Notes: generated by a model from the letters alone, not told the origin. A stretch of 64,000 nucleotides of DNA from Sarcophilus harrisii (GCF_902635505.1 NC_045429.1:165438997-165502996); one strand, 5' to 3'; positions 1 through 13,445 are shown, numbered from the stretch's first letter. A program made the numbers and translations.

Positions 1-159
1 AAAATTCATTTAATTTCTGTGGACCTTGATTTCATTAAATATTTTAAAAGGCTAAGTAGACTAGATGAGCCATTAAAATCATTTCTAAATCCAAGATTCT
101 ACCACTCTAAGTCCTAGCAATGAATGATCCATTGTTCAAGTGAAGAAATCCAGCCTTCT

Positions 160-325
160 CCTTTAATAATTTAACTTCTCTTTGCTTCAGTTTATTTGTA
201 AAATGAGGATAATAATGTCACATACTTCCCAGAGCTGTTGTGAAGATATAATGAAATTACATATGTAAAGTGCTTTTAAAAGCATTTAAAATAAGATATA
301 AATTCAAGTTACTATTATTATCAAT
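160..325 (+). repeat. MIR-family SINE, 3' half
   Basis: The segment shows the MIR order: a 'cagttt...tgtaaaatgaggataataatg' core, then 'ttgttgtgaagatataatgaaatt' and the 'gtaaagtgctttt' tail. It is an ancient tRNA-derived element with many substitutions, and its tRNA head is not recognisable. Confidence 0.75.
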
Positions 326-894
326 TGCAGAGATAATTGGTAAAAGGGATTGCCCCACTTGACAGTTTTCTATACTAGTGAAATTACAGGTCTAGTCCAA
401 ATCCCTATAAATATATTTATATATGTATATATAATATATGCATTTTTCTAAGCTACATATTATTAGATCATAAGCTCTTTGAAGGTAGAAAGTGAATTTA
501 TCTCTGTTTAGAATTTGCTTCCCCAAATATTTTGAAACCTAAATTAATGTTTTAAAAGAACAATGGTATGCTTCTTATCAGTATAAGTTAGTTCATAGAT
601 TCTTAGATACAAAAATAGAGGGTGTGCAGTTCCCATTTTGAAAGTCATTATCCTGTGATTAGTATAATGCTGCTGGGAAGTACTATAAAGCATAGAGAGT
701 ATCATATTCCTGGTATTTGTGACTCATACCATAGCATAATTCCAAATAGACACTGCAAATGGATAGTGAATGAACTGAGTTTTGAATTGGAAGAGGAGAG
801 CATGAGAGTCATTTGAACTACCATTGGAAATTTGCAAAGTACTTTTAATGAAGCAAATTTCTTTATGAAAGACCTAACTTTTAAATAACATCTT
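326..894. other. AT-rich stretch with no gene seen
   Basis: This stretch holds a short TA-rich run near 405-440 and otherwise single-copy-looking sequence. A 64-codon open frame at 622-816 has no recognisable motif and is probably chance. Confidence 0.6.
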
Positions 895-1400
895 TAAGAA
901 TTCATTTCCCTCCCTCCCTCCCTTCCTTCCTTCCTCCCTTCCTTCCTTCCTTCCTTCCTTCCTCCCTTCCTCCCTTCCTTCCCTTCCTTCCTCTCTTCCT
1001 CTCTCCCTCCCTCCTTTCCTCCCTTCCTTCCCTCCTCCCTTCCTTCCCTTCCTTCCTTCCTTCCTCCCTTCCTTCCTTCCTCCCTTCCTTCCCTCCTTCC
1101 CTTCCTTCCTTCCTCCCTCCCTTCCTCCCTTCCTTCCTCCCTTCCTTCCCTTCCTTCCTTCTCTCCCTCCCTCCCTTCCTCCCTTCCTCCTTTCCTTCCT
1201 TCCTCCTTCCCTTCCTTCCTTCCTTCCTTCCTTCCTTCCTTCCTTCCTTCCTTCCTTCCCTTCCTTCCTTCTCTCCCTCCCTCCCTTCCTCCTTTCCTTC
1301 CTTCCTCCTTTCCTTCCTTCCTTCCTTTCTTCCTTCCTTCCTCCTTTCCTTCCTTCCTTCCTTCTTTGCTTCCTTCCTCTCCCTTCTCCTCTTTTTTTTC
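895..1400. repeat. (TTCC)n polypyrimidine microsatellite, about 500 bp
   Basis: The + strand is almost purely C and T, made of TTCC units interrupted by CCC variants. The minus strand therefore has a long open frame of Gly, Glu, Lys and Arg codons, which is an artefact of the repeat. Homopurine-homopyrimidine tracts of this kind can form triplex (H-DNA) structures and vary in length. Confidence 0.95.
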
Positions 1401-1410
1401 TTCCTTTCTG

Positions 1411-2728
1411 ATTTTTTTTAAGGATGGGGGAGGCATAGAGATGTTTATAGCCAATAATTAAGCAGTCAGTAGACAGGGAAAGGTTACAAAGAAGTGAAAA
1501 AATGAGGTGATCGAAAAGACAAACTGCTGGAGAAGAGATGAAAGAAGGGGATCATGTCTCCATTTTGAAGGTATTTTGGCATGGAGAAGGGCCATCTTTT
1601 CATGTGAGTCAGTGGTAAAGGAGGAGATAGTGCCAGCAGGCATCTAAGTGAAGTAAACTGAAGAGGATGGGAAAAGAAGGAACACTTGATGAATGGTATC
1701 ATTTTTTTTTGAAGTGAAATTTGAGACAAAGTTCTTAGCAGATAGTAGAGAGAGTCTAGGAAGTTTTGAGGAGGGATGAGAAAGTCTAGAAAAGCTGCTG
1801 TGATGAGTGAGATAACCAATGAGGAGTTATAAAATGATTAGGTCCTACAGCAGGATTTGGATATTGATTACACAGAAGGAAGATGAAGATTTCCATTTTC
1901 CTCAACTTATCCCCTCCAAGATCTCACTCTGAAGCTACCTGTCCTGTGGATAACAAATTAGGGAGAAGAGTTGTGGAAGTTTTGAAGAAGGATGAAAAAA
2001 TTTAGAAAAGCTATTGTAGTGAATGAGATAGCCAATTAAGGAGGTATAAAATGATTGGTTTTTGATAGAGATGAGTTGAAATTATGTACCATAAATTTAT
2101 ATAGTCAGAATGATTTTGTGGTTTTCTCCAGCTAAGTACATGAGTAGGAGCAAAGGCAGAGAGTGGTGAGAGTAATCCAAGACTGAGGTTTAGGAGGACA
2201 AGTTTATTTTTAGGATAAGTGATTAAGAGACTTAAAAGAACTAGACGGTGTAGAACTGAACTGGTTCTTCAAGGAGTAAAGATGGGGAAGGGAAGAGAGT
2301 GTACAGAGCATAAGAGTAATGACCTGGAAAAGAACAAAGAAGTAGAGTGATTGGAAGTCACAGTAAGGATGAAGAACAGGGTTAGACAGGTAAAGAAGAA
2401 AGAGAAATGGAATTATATTAGATTATGAACAGACAAAGTAATTTCAGAGTTTATAAACATGGGAGTGGAACATTTTTAGGTGATGACAAAGATAGCATGA
2501 TATGTGTGAGACTGAGATGGGTTGAAAAAGATGAGAAATAAGTAAGTTTAGGAATTATGAATTTAAAGAAGTATGAATATATATATATATACATATATTT
2601 ATAAGTTCCCTAGTAGGAGAATAATGAGAAAAAGAGAATGACTATGAATCAAGCACTGAATTCACTTAGGAAGGAAGAAGAGTATCCTGGATATATGTAG
2701 AGAATAGCTATCAAAATCTTGATGAATG

Positions 2729-2762
<34 letters not shown>

Positions 2763-3230
2763 CTGAAAGTAGTTTAGTGAGTGATGGAAGCAGAGGGAAA
2801 AACTAGTAGTAGCAGTGAGGAACAAATAATGATCCAACTTTCCCACTATGACTAGTGAGTTGGAAGATATGAATGAAAGTACATAAAATGCTGGAAAGAA
2901 TAATCAGGGGTCCTATAACATTAGGAGGGAGCTTTGTCTCAGTATAAGAATATGTAGGAAGTGGAAATGGAAAGTTTAAGATGAAAGCTAATTTGTTATC
3001 TATGGGGCAGGTATTCTAGAGAGTAGCTTTAGAATAGAATCTTGGAAGGGATCAATAGAGGGAAATGGAAACCTTCATTTCCCTTCTGTGTGATGTGATC
3101 TAATATCCAAATCCTGTTGTATGGACCTAATTTGTAGCTTCCAATTAGAAGAGGAAAAATAAGTCTCAACTTTGCATCTGATTGAGTGCCTTCTATCTCC
3201 CTCTACAGGTGTCTCTTGAAGGAAGATGAA
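1411..3230. repeat. Old interspersed repeat of uncertain family, partly duplicated
   Basis: This purine-rich, non-coding stretch has a diverged internal duplication: about 1740-1845 resembles 1960-2060 (shared 'ggaagttttga', 'tagaaaagct', 'tataaaatgatt'). Its texture resembles antisense LINE sequence of the CR1 clade, but no catalytic motif confirms this. It contains a TA run at about 2578-2606 and a (TG)14 run at 2732-2760. Confidence 0.4.
2732..2760. repeat. (TG)n microsatellite
   Basis: An uninterrupted alternation of TG, about 14 units, flanked by unrelated sequence. Confidence 0.97.
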
Positions 3231-3469
3231 GAAGTCAGCAGGGAGCTGACTTCTATTTTCTAATGTATGAATTTGATTTTTATTTCTTGTTATACCATCT
3301 TCTGTCTGATCTCCAGACTCCTTTGGGAAGAGGAGAGGTATTTTCTACTTACTAATTAATATACTCACACTTGTTCTTATCTAACCTATTCTAGAAAGTC
3401 TGAACTCCTGTAGGTTATTATCCAAACCTTATTCCCAATACCTTCCTTTTGTTTCCTTATTCCCATTCC

Positions 3470-4130
3470 CTTAAACCCTCCTACCTCAATGTACCAAATT
3501 GCTACCCATCCCTCTCACTGTGTCTTTCTGGAATGCCTGTTCCATGGGAAATAAACTTACCTTTTTTAATCATTTCTTTTCCCATTCCTTCTATCTTTTG
3601 GGAATTACTGAATCCCGGCTCTCTGTGACAGTGCTTCCTTGAATACCCTCTCTAGTGATGTCTACATTTTAACTGACTCTTCTCAGATCTCTGATCTAGT
3701 TAGGACAGTTGGAATACTTCTTGCTTCCTTTTGCCACTTCCAGGTCCTCCCCTTACCTCCATCACTCAGTATCCTCTCTATCTTTGAGGTCCATACAATC
3801 TATATTAGTCCCCCAGTCAAGCTTCTAGTGGCTGTTGGTTGCAATTCTCCAGAACATTCTCTTTCCCTCCTCAATGACTTTAGTACTAGACATACAATCT
3901 TTATTTTCTTTGCAACCCTGACCTTAAAATAGGGGACTTCAACTTTTATACTGATGTTCTTCAAAAAATTCTAACTGTTCTCAGTTCCTCAGCCTACTTA
4001 CTCTTTATGACCTATTTCACTCACCCTTCTTCAGTCACCCACAAAGAACTCTTTATCTTGCCATCACTCACAAATGTACCACTTTCATATTGAAGAAATG
4101 TGAAATCCCCTTATCTCATCATTATTTGAA
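3470..4130 (+). repeat. CR1/L2-clade LINE fragment, endonuclease region
   Basis: From 3529 the translation reads WNACSMGNKLTFF, then FYLLGITESRLSVTVLP. This matches the start of the APE-type endonuclease of CR1-clade LINEs (pattern W-NARS-x-x-NK ... LTETWL). The GDFN motif of the same domain follows at 3932-3943 in a different frame. The copy is therefore frameshifted and has in-frame stops. The clade is clear from the motifs; L2 versus L3 is not settled. Confidence 0.7.
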
Positions 4131-4785
4131 CAATAGCAGCTAAAGGTTTAGAGTTACTGGGATGGGGAGTGTATGATGGGCACAAACACTCTAAATGTAC
4201 AATGAGCTAGTCCCAAAATTGAAAAGGAGAACAGGCTAGATTTCTATATTGCAGAGTTCTTTTTGATGATTGTAAGTTTCTTGAAATAAAGATACACATT
4301 TTTAATAGGTGGTTTGACTGTTAATCATGAAACATTATAAATCTAAAAGAATAGAATGGATGATCCAATGAAAAATGGAGGGATATATAATGAGTGTGGC
4401 CTAGCCACAAATGAGGAATTACACTAGAGAATGTTATCATCAAAGAAATATATGAGTGAAAAAGATAAGCCAGTCATATCATGAGAATGAGAGGTAAATA
4501 TTGGAAAATTCATAAATGCCATTGATTTTCTTTCATTAATATCTTTCAAAAGAATGCAAGAAAAATATGAATCAAGTTTAATGATCTTGGTTGTGAAACT
4601 TATAGGAGGACATAGGATAGGAGGACAAAGAGGGATTATGATTAGAATCATTGAAGGGAAAATCCACTTTGATGAGATCACACATTTATTGTAGTCTTTG
4701 GGTGTTTTAGCTGATAGTTTTCTCAGGTTTTCATTACATCTGAAAAAAAAAAGGATTTTTCTGGCAAATCTAAACCCAAATTATG
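4131..4785. other. No gene or clear repeat seen
   Basis: AT-rich sequence with short chance open frames only. The 85-codon minus-strand frame at 4424-4681 carries no recognisable motif. Confidence 0.5.
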
Positions 4786-4915
4786 GTCATAATCAAGTCA
4801 TAATCTACTATGTGTCAGGCACTGTGTTAAGATATAAAGACAGGCCAAAAACTGATCATTTCATCAAGGAGTTCACAATCTAATGGGAGATATAACAGAA
4901 AAACGTCAAGAAACA
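4786..4915 (-). repeat. L2-type LINE 3' end
   Basis: The + strand shows the reverse complement of the CR1/L2 3' terminus: 'ctatgtgtcaggcactgtgtt', then 'aaggagttcacaatctaatggg'. A TATG/ACAT-rich microsatellite follows. Confidence 0.7.
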
Positions 4916-5030
4916 TACACACATGTATGCATGTACATATAGGCATACCCATATCATTTATATGTATGAATACATATGTGTGTATGTATATTTACATGTA
5001 TAAACACACATGCATATATATATGTGATAA
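4916..5030. repeat. (TATG)n/(ACAT)n-rich microsatellite
   Basis: Imperfect runs of ACAT, TATG and ATAC units with no fixed phase. Confidence 0.8.
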
Positions 5031-5159
5031 ACTGTAAATAATCTCAGAGGGAAGATACTAAAATTAAGGAAAACTTGGGTTGAAGCTAGAAAGAGTACAA
5101 AAGTGTCTTAAAATTTTCAGGTTCAAATCCACTTGAGGAAAAAAATGCCATCCTGGCTA

Positions 5160-5560
5160 TGATCTAACAACTAATAGCTATTGTTTATTATATTATTTCC
5201 TTTCTCAGGGACTTACATAGGCTCTCCAGTGCTTGTTGAATGAAGTCTAAGCTGCTGACCTTAACATATTTGATGTTCAATAACCTATTTATAATACTTA
5301 TTCACTAAAATGTATTTCTGTCTTTGTATCTTGATTTATGTTGTTTCCTCTGTTTAGCGTATCCTTTCCTTCCTTTCCATATCCAGCTCCACAGTCCTTC
5401 AAGGCCCAGCTCAAAACCCTTCCCATAAATGGTTCACTCAACAATTCTGGCCAACATTAATTCCCTTCCTGGATTTGGACAACACTCATCTTTCAGGGCT
5501 TACTTAAGTATATCACTTAACTAAGAATTATTTTGTAGTATTTTTAATAGTGTGTGTTTG
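5160..5560 (+). repeat. L2-type LINE fragment, 3' portion
   Basis: The run 'agtccttcaaggcccagctcaaa...ccttcc' is typical of the last few hundred bases of CR1/L2-clade ORF2, which encodes a Pro/Ser/Leu-rich C-terminus. It is heavily diverged. Confidence 0.65.
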
Positions 5561-5599
5561 ATAGTTTTATATAGAGATCTTATATCCTCATAAAAGATT

Positions 5600-5860
5600 A
5601 TAAACTTTTTCAATCAGAGATCATGTCATTCCCCTATTCAAATATCTAACTGTGCAGCCTATGGGATAAAATGCAAATTCCTCAGAGGTCTGGTATTTAA
5701 GGTCCTTCCCATTCTGGCTCCAAGCTACCTTTCAAAGAAATTCAAAAGATTCCTGTGGAGCAGCCAAAATGGGTATTTCCTTTTCTTTCTGTACTAACCT
5801 GTAGGCTATCTCCTGCTACCAATCATAGGTACTGCCTCCCAGATGGTATTAAGTCCTAAA
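5600..5860 (+). repeat. L2-type LINE fragment, pre-3' portion
   Basis: Begins with 'gatcatgtcattcccctattcaaa', followed by 'ggataaaatgcaaattcctcag' and 'ttaaggtccttcccattctggctcc', the order seen in L2 ORF2. This part normally precedes the part found at 5160-5560, so the two pieces are either separate insertions or rearranged. Confidence 0.75.
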
Positions 5861-6284
5861 AGAAAAATACTTTGTAAATTATTTCACACTAAAGTGTGGA
5901 TCACACTTTCTAGCTGGACAACTTTTCTGAATGTTTTTACATTAAAAAAAAACACCTTGTTAATCAAAATGCATCTCTGAATAATATACTTTTGATGTAA
6001 ATGAAATGAAGAATTTAAGGTAGAGTGAAGAAAATTTGGAGATAGTTGAGTGAGGTCAAAGAAATGTTATGCTATCCTATAGGTAACAGAGTAAGGTTAC
6101 CTTTCCTTTCCCCCATTTCACTAGTCTCATATGGAATGATATTGTAGGAAGTCCATTAATAAAATATTATAATATATAATATTCCACTGTATATCACTTA
6201 GTTATGATGGATTCAGAATCTGATTTTCCTTAAAAAAAAAAAAAACCTTTGGGGAGAATAGGAAATACATTACAAATGAGCAGA

Positions 6285-6485
6285 GAATAATGAATAAAAC
6301 AATGGGTCTGGGAGGTCAGGAACATATAAGTTAGATCCTACTTTTGACAATTCCTGGCTAAGTTATTCCTAGGAAATTCCTTAACCCGAGCTTAGTTTTC
6401 ACATATGTAAAGACAGTAATATCTGTAGCATATAACACACAGGATTGTTGTGAGGCATAGTATTATTTTAGATAAGATAACAATT
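6285..6485 (+). repeat. MIR-family SINE
   Basis: Nearly the whole order is visible: 'gggtctgggaggtcagg' head, 'cttaacccgagcttagttttcacatatgtaaa' core, then 'ggattgttgtgaggca'. Old and diverged. Confidence 0.75.
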
Positions 6486-7057
6486 ATTTTAAATGAAATA
6501 TTTCTTATTGTTTCTTCTTGCAGCATTTTGTGGGTAATGTATAGTGTGAGCTTATTTTATATCTTGATATTTAGCTAAAATTATTGTTTCAACTGATTTT
6601 TTCAGTTGAATATCTAGGATTATCCAAATATACTATCATATCATCTACAAAAAGAAAAAAAGTTTTATTTTTTCATTACCCATTCTGATTCCTTCAATAT
6701 CTCTTTCTTCTTTTGTTGAAGCCAAATGGAAAGGCTTCTTGCTTATTCCCATTATCAATAATGTTGCTACTTTTATTTGTTTATTTGTTTTACATACTCA
6801 CTGTTTTAAAATCTTAGTCTAAATAAGAACATTTTGTGATGGTTAGTTTATTACAGCAAATTTTTGAAATTAATCACTATTTCTAGAGGAAAGTCCCCTC
6901 AAAAGTGATTAGAAAGGGACATAGAAAGCAAAAAGTGAGTTAAAAAAATGTTCTGGATAGTCATTATTAGTGCCCACTGAAAATGCTGCATATGGGTTTA
7001 AATGCAACCAAGGAGCTTGTTGATGGTTTTAGGTAGATGCTTCTTATTATTTAACAT

Positions 7058-7187
<130 letters not shown>

Positions 7188-10100
7188 TATGCTTTCAAGT
7201 GTATTTCATAGGAAGGAGGGCCATATTTTGTCAACAGTTTTTTCAACACCTATTGATATAATTATATAGTTTTTGTTGATTTTGTTATTGATATAATCAA
7301 TTAGATTAATAGCTTTCTTTATACTGAACCATCCCTGTATTCCTGATATAAATCCCATTTGGTAACAATGTATAATCTTTGTGATTTATTGCTATTGAGT
7401 CTCCGAGTTAGTATTTTATTTAGAATTTTGGCATCAATATTCATTAGTAAAATTAATCTGTAATATTCTTTCTCTGCTTTTGCTCTTCCTGAGTTAAGTG
7501 TCAGCAGCATTTGTTTTATAAAAGGAGTTTGGTAGGACTTTTTCTTTGACTATTATTCTAAATAATTTATTTGATATTAGAGTTAATTGATCTTTAAATG
7601 TTTGATTGAATTTACTTTTAAATTCAACTGGTTCTAATTCTTTTTTTGTATGAAACTCATTTGTAATCTGTTCATTTTTTTCTAAAATAGATTTATTTAG
7701 ATATTTTATTTCTTCATTTGTCAATCTAAACAGTTAATGTTTTCTAGGTATTTTTCCATTTTACATAAATTGTTAAATTAATTGGCATGTAATTGGACAA
7801 AATAATTCCTAATAATTTCTTTAATTTTATTTTCATTAGAAATATATTGGCCCTTTTCATTTTTTATGCTAATGATTTGGTATTCTCTCTTTTTATAAAA
7901 TTATATTAACCAATGACTTATCAGTATTGTGGTATTCATTCCCCCCCCCAAAAAAAAACAGCTACTGGTTTTATTTTTTAATTCAATGGTTTTCCTATAT
8001 TCAGTTTTATTAATCTTATCTTTAATTTCAGGATTTTCTATTCAGTGTATAATTGGGGATTTTAAATTTGTTCTTTTTCTATTTTAAAAATTGCAAGCTT
8101 AATTCTTTGATATGTTCTTTCACTGTTTTATTGACATAAGCATTTAGACATATAAATTTTTCTCTACTGTTTTTGCTGTATTTCATAAGTTTTAATTTTT
8201 TTGCTATTGTTCTCTTTAATAAAATTATTTATTTTTCTCTGATTTGTTCTTTGACTCACTCATTCTTTAAGATTAAGTTAGTTAGTCTCCAATTAATTTT
8301 TTATCTGTGTTTACATAGTCCTTTAAAATATTACAAATTATTGAGCTAAAATTACAAATATGTAATTTTCATTGCATTATAATCCAAAAAGAATACATTT
8401 AATTTTTTCCTGAATTTTACTATAAGGTTTTTATATCTTAATATAAAATGAATTTTTGTGAAGATGCTATATACTGCTGAAAAAAGGTATATTCTTTCCC
8501 ATTTTCACTCAATCCTCTCCAGATATCTATCATATTCAGATTATCTAAGATTCTATTCATCTCCTCAACTTCATTCTAAATTATCTTTTGATTAGATTTA
8601 GTTCTGAGAAGAGAAGGTTGAATTCTCCCACTACTATAATTTTGCTATTAATTTCTACTTGTAATTCACTTTTCCTTTATAAATGTGGATATTACAGCAT
8701 AGCATTTGGTATGTATATGGTTAATATAGGTACTACTTCATTATTTATGGCACTTTTTACCATAATGTAGTTTATCTGCTTATCTCAATAAATATATGTT
8801 AGCTTTAATTTTGTCTAACTCATGATTACTACCATTGCTTTCTTTTAAACAACAAATTCTATTTCAGCCCTTACTTTTATTTTATGTAAGTCCCTCATTT
8901 TTAAATGTATCTCTTATAAAGTACATATTATTGGGTTCTAGTTTTAGATTCATTCTGTTATCATTTACATCTATAAGTGAGTTCATTCCATTCACATTCA
9001 AAATTATAAGTACTAGCTGTGTATTTCTTTCCATCTTTTATTTCCCTCATTGTTTATCCATCTCTCTCTTTTTTACTCTATCCCTTATCACAACTCTAAT
9101 TTACTTCTGATTCCTGTCTCCATAATTCACCACTCTTGAAAGAATTCCTCCTTTATCTTATCCCTTTACCCTCTTATTTCTTTCTAAGTTTAGGAGACTT
9201 TTATACCTAACTTGATATATATGTTATTCTCTCTTTAACCTAGTTCTGATGAGAATAAGATTCCTATTTTGCTTCCTCCCCTCCTTCACTGTAACTGTTT
9301 TTCTATTCACACCTCTTTGGTATGAGATAATTCATTCCATTTTACCTCTCCCTAACCAATTTTATTTTTTAGGATAATCTCATCATGATTAACTCAAACT
9401 CAAACTCTCTATCTATGAAAGAATATATTCTTTCAAACTACTCTAGTAATGACAACAATTTTAAGTTACAAATATCATTTTCCATGTAAGATAGTAAACA
9501 TGTTAACCTTATTAAATCCCTTATGGTTAGTCTTTCATATTTACCTCTTTGTGTTTCTCCTGATTCTTGTATCTGAAAATCTAATTTTCCATTGAATTCT
9601 GTCTTTTCCTCAAAAGTGTCTGAAAGTTCTTTAATAAATCAAATATTCATTTTTTCTTTGCATGATTATACTCATTTGTGTTGCTATGATATTCTTAGTT
9701 GAAAATTTAGCTCCTTTGCTCTTCACAATATTATATTCCACTCCTTTTAGTCTTCTAAGATAGAAGCTACTAAATTTTTCATTATTTTGACTGCAACTCC
9801 ACAATATTTGAAGTTATATTTTAGTCGCTATTTTCTCTTTGACCAGGGAGCTTTGGAATTTAACTATAATTTTCCTGTGAGTTTTCATTTTTGAAATGTC
9901 TTTCAAGTAGTTAATAGTAGATTTTTTTTCCTAATTCCTACATTATTCTCTGGTTCAAAAATTTCAGGGCACTTTTCCTTAATAATTTCTTGAAGTACAA
10001 TATCTAGCCTCTTTTTTTGATCATGATGTCCTCCCAGATCTGTTTATCCACATCAGTTGGTTTTCTGAAATATTTCGTGTTCTCTTCTATTTTTTATTCT

Positions 10101-10499
10101 TTTGATTTTGTTTTATTCTTGATGTCTTATGAAGTCATTATCTTTTCCTTGACCAATTCTAATCATGAAGTTATTTTCTTCAGTAAGTTTTTGTGCCTTT
10201 TTCTAATTGGTTGACTTTCTTTTTAAAAATTTTTTGTATTATTCATTTTTGTTTTCATTTTTTTCCTCTCTCTCTCTTATTTGATTTTTAAACTCCTTTA
10301 TTAAACTCCTTTATAAACTCTTTTTGGATTTGTGACCACTTTACATTTTTCTTTGAAGCTTTATAAGTAGCTATTTTGACTTCAATGTCTTCTGAGTTTG
10401 AACCCTAACTTTCCCTGTCACCAAAGTGATAGAGATATATGGTCAGATTCTTTTTCTGCTATTTTCTTATTTTTAACAGCCTATTTCCTGACTGTTAAC

Positions 10500-10800
10500 T
10501 TCTTCCTGTTATTTTTCAATCATGTCCAACTCTTTTGTGACTTCTTTTGGTGGTTTTTTTTTGGGGGGGAGTTTTTGTCTCTGTCTCTCCCTCTCTCACT
10601 CTTTGGCAAATATCTATAATGATTTGCCATTCTCTGAGTGCTGAGCCTGGAGTTAAAAAGATGAATTTTCAAGTAAGTTTAAATCTAGTCTCAGACACTT
10701 AGTAGCTGTGACTATCTATAAAATGAGCTGAAATAAAAAATGGCAAACTTCTTCAGTATCCTTGCTAAGAAAATCCCAAATGGGGTCATAGAAAATCAGG
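10500..10800. repeat. tRNA-derived SINE sequence (MAR1 type), two opposed pieces
   Basis: At about 10505-10545 the + strand reads 'caatcatgtccaactctttt', the reverse complement of the MAR1 3' region. From 10640 to 10800 it reads in the opposite sense ('gagcctggagtt', 'cacttagtagctgtga', 'aaaatgagctg', 'atccttgctaagaaaatccc'). Either two SINEs met head-to-head or one was rearranged. They sit between the L1 ORF1 and 5' UTR regions. Confidence 0.7.
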
Positions 10801-11989
10801 ATGAACAATAAAACTTCGTTAGAGTTGGGCTGTGCTCCTGAGATTTTAACGAGAATGTCTCAGGCTTCAGGTTTTTCCTACTGTCTTCAGAGCTCTATCT
10901 GGGAGTCTTTTTGGTTCTTCCAGTGCACTATGATCCAAGGCCAGGTGTGGTCACTGTTTGTCTATCTTACGCTTTGGTTTATGAGCAACCTCAATATCTC
11001 CTTTCTGTTCTTGAGCTGGGACCAAAAACCTCTCAGTGCTGCTGTCACAAATGATCTCATTCCCCAAGGGCTGGGAAATACACTAATTCTCCTGCATTCT
11101 CCTGGAACTGACCACAATTAGTCTTCAATGTTAGGGAACTGAAAGCAGATTGCACTCACAGATGTGGGCTTACACCTGGGTCCTGCATCTAATACCAGCA
11201 GAGCCCCCCCTCCCTGATACCTCCAGTCTTTCCCTACTTAGCCTTTTAGCCCCACCACCATGGGCAGGGCAAAAGTCCCAGACACCTGGGTTGCAGCTGT
11301 CATAGCTGTTCCTAAGGCTTGTTGTTTTGTTGATACAAAGGTATCTCCACTTTGCTCTGTCCAGAGTCTTTCCTAACATCTTCCCAAGTTGTCTTACACT
11401 AGACAACTGCTTTATTCCAACTTTTTATTATGTCTGCTATTATTCTAAAATTCAATTTGAGGCATTATTCTAAATTATTTGTGGGGAAATTCATCAGAGC
11501 CAGGTAATTTTCTGCCTTATTCTGCCATCTTTCCATGATCTTCCTAGTCTTTGTAAATCTTTAAGGGCTTCATAAAGGCTAACTATTATAGGTCTTGAGA
11601 ACTTCAGGGAAAATGAAAATATTTTCATTTTTTATTTCACTAATACTTGGAATATTGCATAAACACCTTAGAAACACAACAAATTCACGTAAATATTTAA
11701 CTGCTTATTTGGAAATGAAATAACATAAATATCTTCATTTCCCTCCCACCCCATAATTTTTCTCTAGGGATAGAATAGAAAATATGACATAAAAAATGAT
11801 CTCTCACCTCACCGGGGCCCAGTGTGAAATCAAAAAAGCTGAATTCTGTGGTATATTTTTTCTGAGGGATCCAAATATTATTTGTGGAACTGTACACTAT
11901 GTGTATTATTCTTAACATATTCAGAAATAGCCATGAAAATATCATGCATTAGACTATAGAAGGGAGAGATCTGTGTTCTAATCAAAGGA

Positions 11990-12080
11990 TCAAAGATTCT
12001 GATGTATCTCATAATCTTAATTAAGTTAACAATCAATGAACATTTATTAAGTACCTATATGCTAAGCATTGTATTATCTT
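11990..12080 (-). repeat. L2-type LINE 3' end
   Basis: The run 'caatgaacatttattaagta' followed by 'tatgctaagcattgtatt' is the reverse complement of the CR1/L2 3' terminus. Confidence 0.7.
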
Positions 12081-13445
12081 AAGTATACATTTTATATACT
12101 ACAAATATATCTTTAGATGTGCATTAAATCATATTTCTCCTGAAATGATTTCGTATTCAAAGAATATTTTTAAAAGTTCTAGGATCAATCTGAGAACTTT
12201 TAACCCTATGGGAAATGATGTATTTTCATAGCCATGCCTTTTAAGGTTTAGACCATGAAAGTAGTGTTTCTAATGAACGTGTTTTCTTATATGTAAACAG
12301 CAGGATAACTTCTACTTAGAACTTTAATAGTTTACAGGTGTTTTGCTACTTTGCCTTCAACTTTTTGATAATTATTAAAGTACTCTGTTGGTTAAACAAA
12401 ATTTCTCTCTGCTTAAATCTGATGTTGGGAGTCCATAAGTTGTTATACAAACGTATTTTAAGAAGCTATAAAAGGGCTGTTTAAATACAGGACTCTGACT
12501 TTTCTATGATATTAAGAAGAAAACAAAATTGGTGAATTTTTAAGCACAAAAAATGAAGAACACTGGCAAGATTATATTTCATAGGCATATCTTTCTCCAA
12601 ATACTTAGAAATTGACCAGTGAACTTTATCTGCTGAAAACTCCTACTGACTTCAAAGAAGAATTTCCCTATGAAGAAGGGCAAAGATCAGTCTCATTTAA
12701 CTGTCAAATCCTAGTCTATTTGTGACAAACAGAATTAAACAATTCAATTGGATTTGAAGTAAGATCAAGGTCAAGGATAGTCTTCACTCTTCTGAAAGAA
12801 GAAAAAAGATTAGATTTGTAGGTCAGAGAAATGAGGGATAAGCCTTTCCTTTGATCAATTTTTAAAATTCATTTAAATGCAATAGGCCCTTCTCAGTTGG
12901 AAGAGGGGTCAGCAAAAAGTGAATAATAAGTGATAGAGGTAATGGAATATCCTAAACAATGAGAGAATCCATGGATGAAAGAAACTGGGAAAATAAAAAA
13001 AGGAACTAGAGAAAAGAAGTGGTGGAAGGGAGATGTGTTGTTTGTTTTAGGCTGAGCAATATCTGAGTTCTGAAGACATGGAAAGAAAGGACTCAGAATA
13101 CTGAGAATAAATAATAGGGAAGAGTTTTGAAAATGGGTACTTTTTTGTGCTAAATCTTTGATTCTCTCATTTTTTTTTTCTGCCAAAGGGCTCTTCCTTT
13201 GTAGCTTCAGTTTTCTCTCTACTAACCATGGGTTTTCATATTTAATTGTGGGGGTATCACAAATTATGATTTATTATCGGCCAGTGCTTGATTTGTATAC
13301 CTATTTTATATATCTATATTCCTAGGGTGGCATAAAAATTTCTTCTGTGAAAAGGAATCACAAGTGGAAAAAGTTTAAGGAGCTCTGGTATAAATAACAA
13401 AACCTTGCTTGGTTTTTACAGAACTTTTGTAGTAGCTAATAAACT
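12081..13445. other. No gene or clear repeat seen, about 1.3 kb
   Basis: AT-rich sequence without recognised repeats. The 97-codon minus-strand frame at 12893-13186 (start MAEKKNERIKDL) has no motif, no flanking splice evidence and lies in ordinary AT-rich DNA, so it is not called a gene. Confidence 0.45.

Noticed and set aside
894-1454. 186-codon minus-strand open frame rich in Glu, Gly, Lys and Arg
   Set aside because: It is the translation of the TTCC microsatellite.
11170-11406. 78-codon minus-strand frame, and the 106-codon plus frame at 10801-11121
   Set aside because: Both lie in the 5' UTR region of the minus-strand LINE-1.
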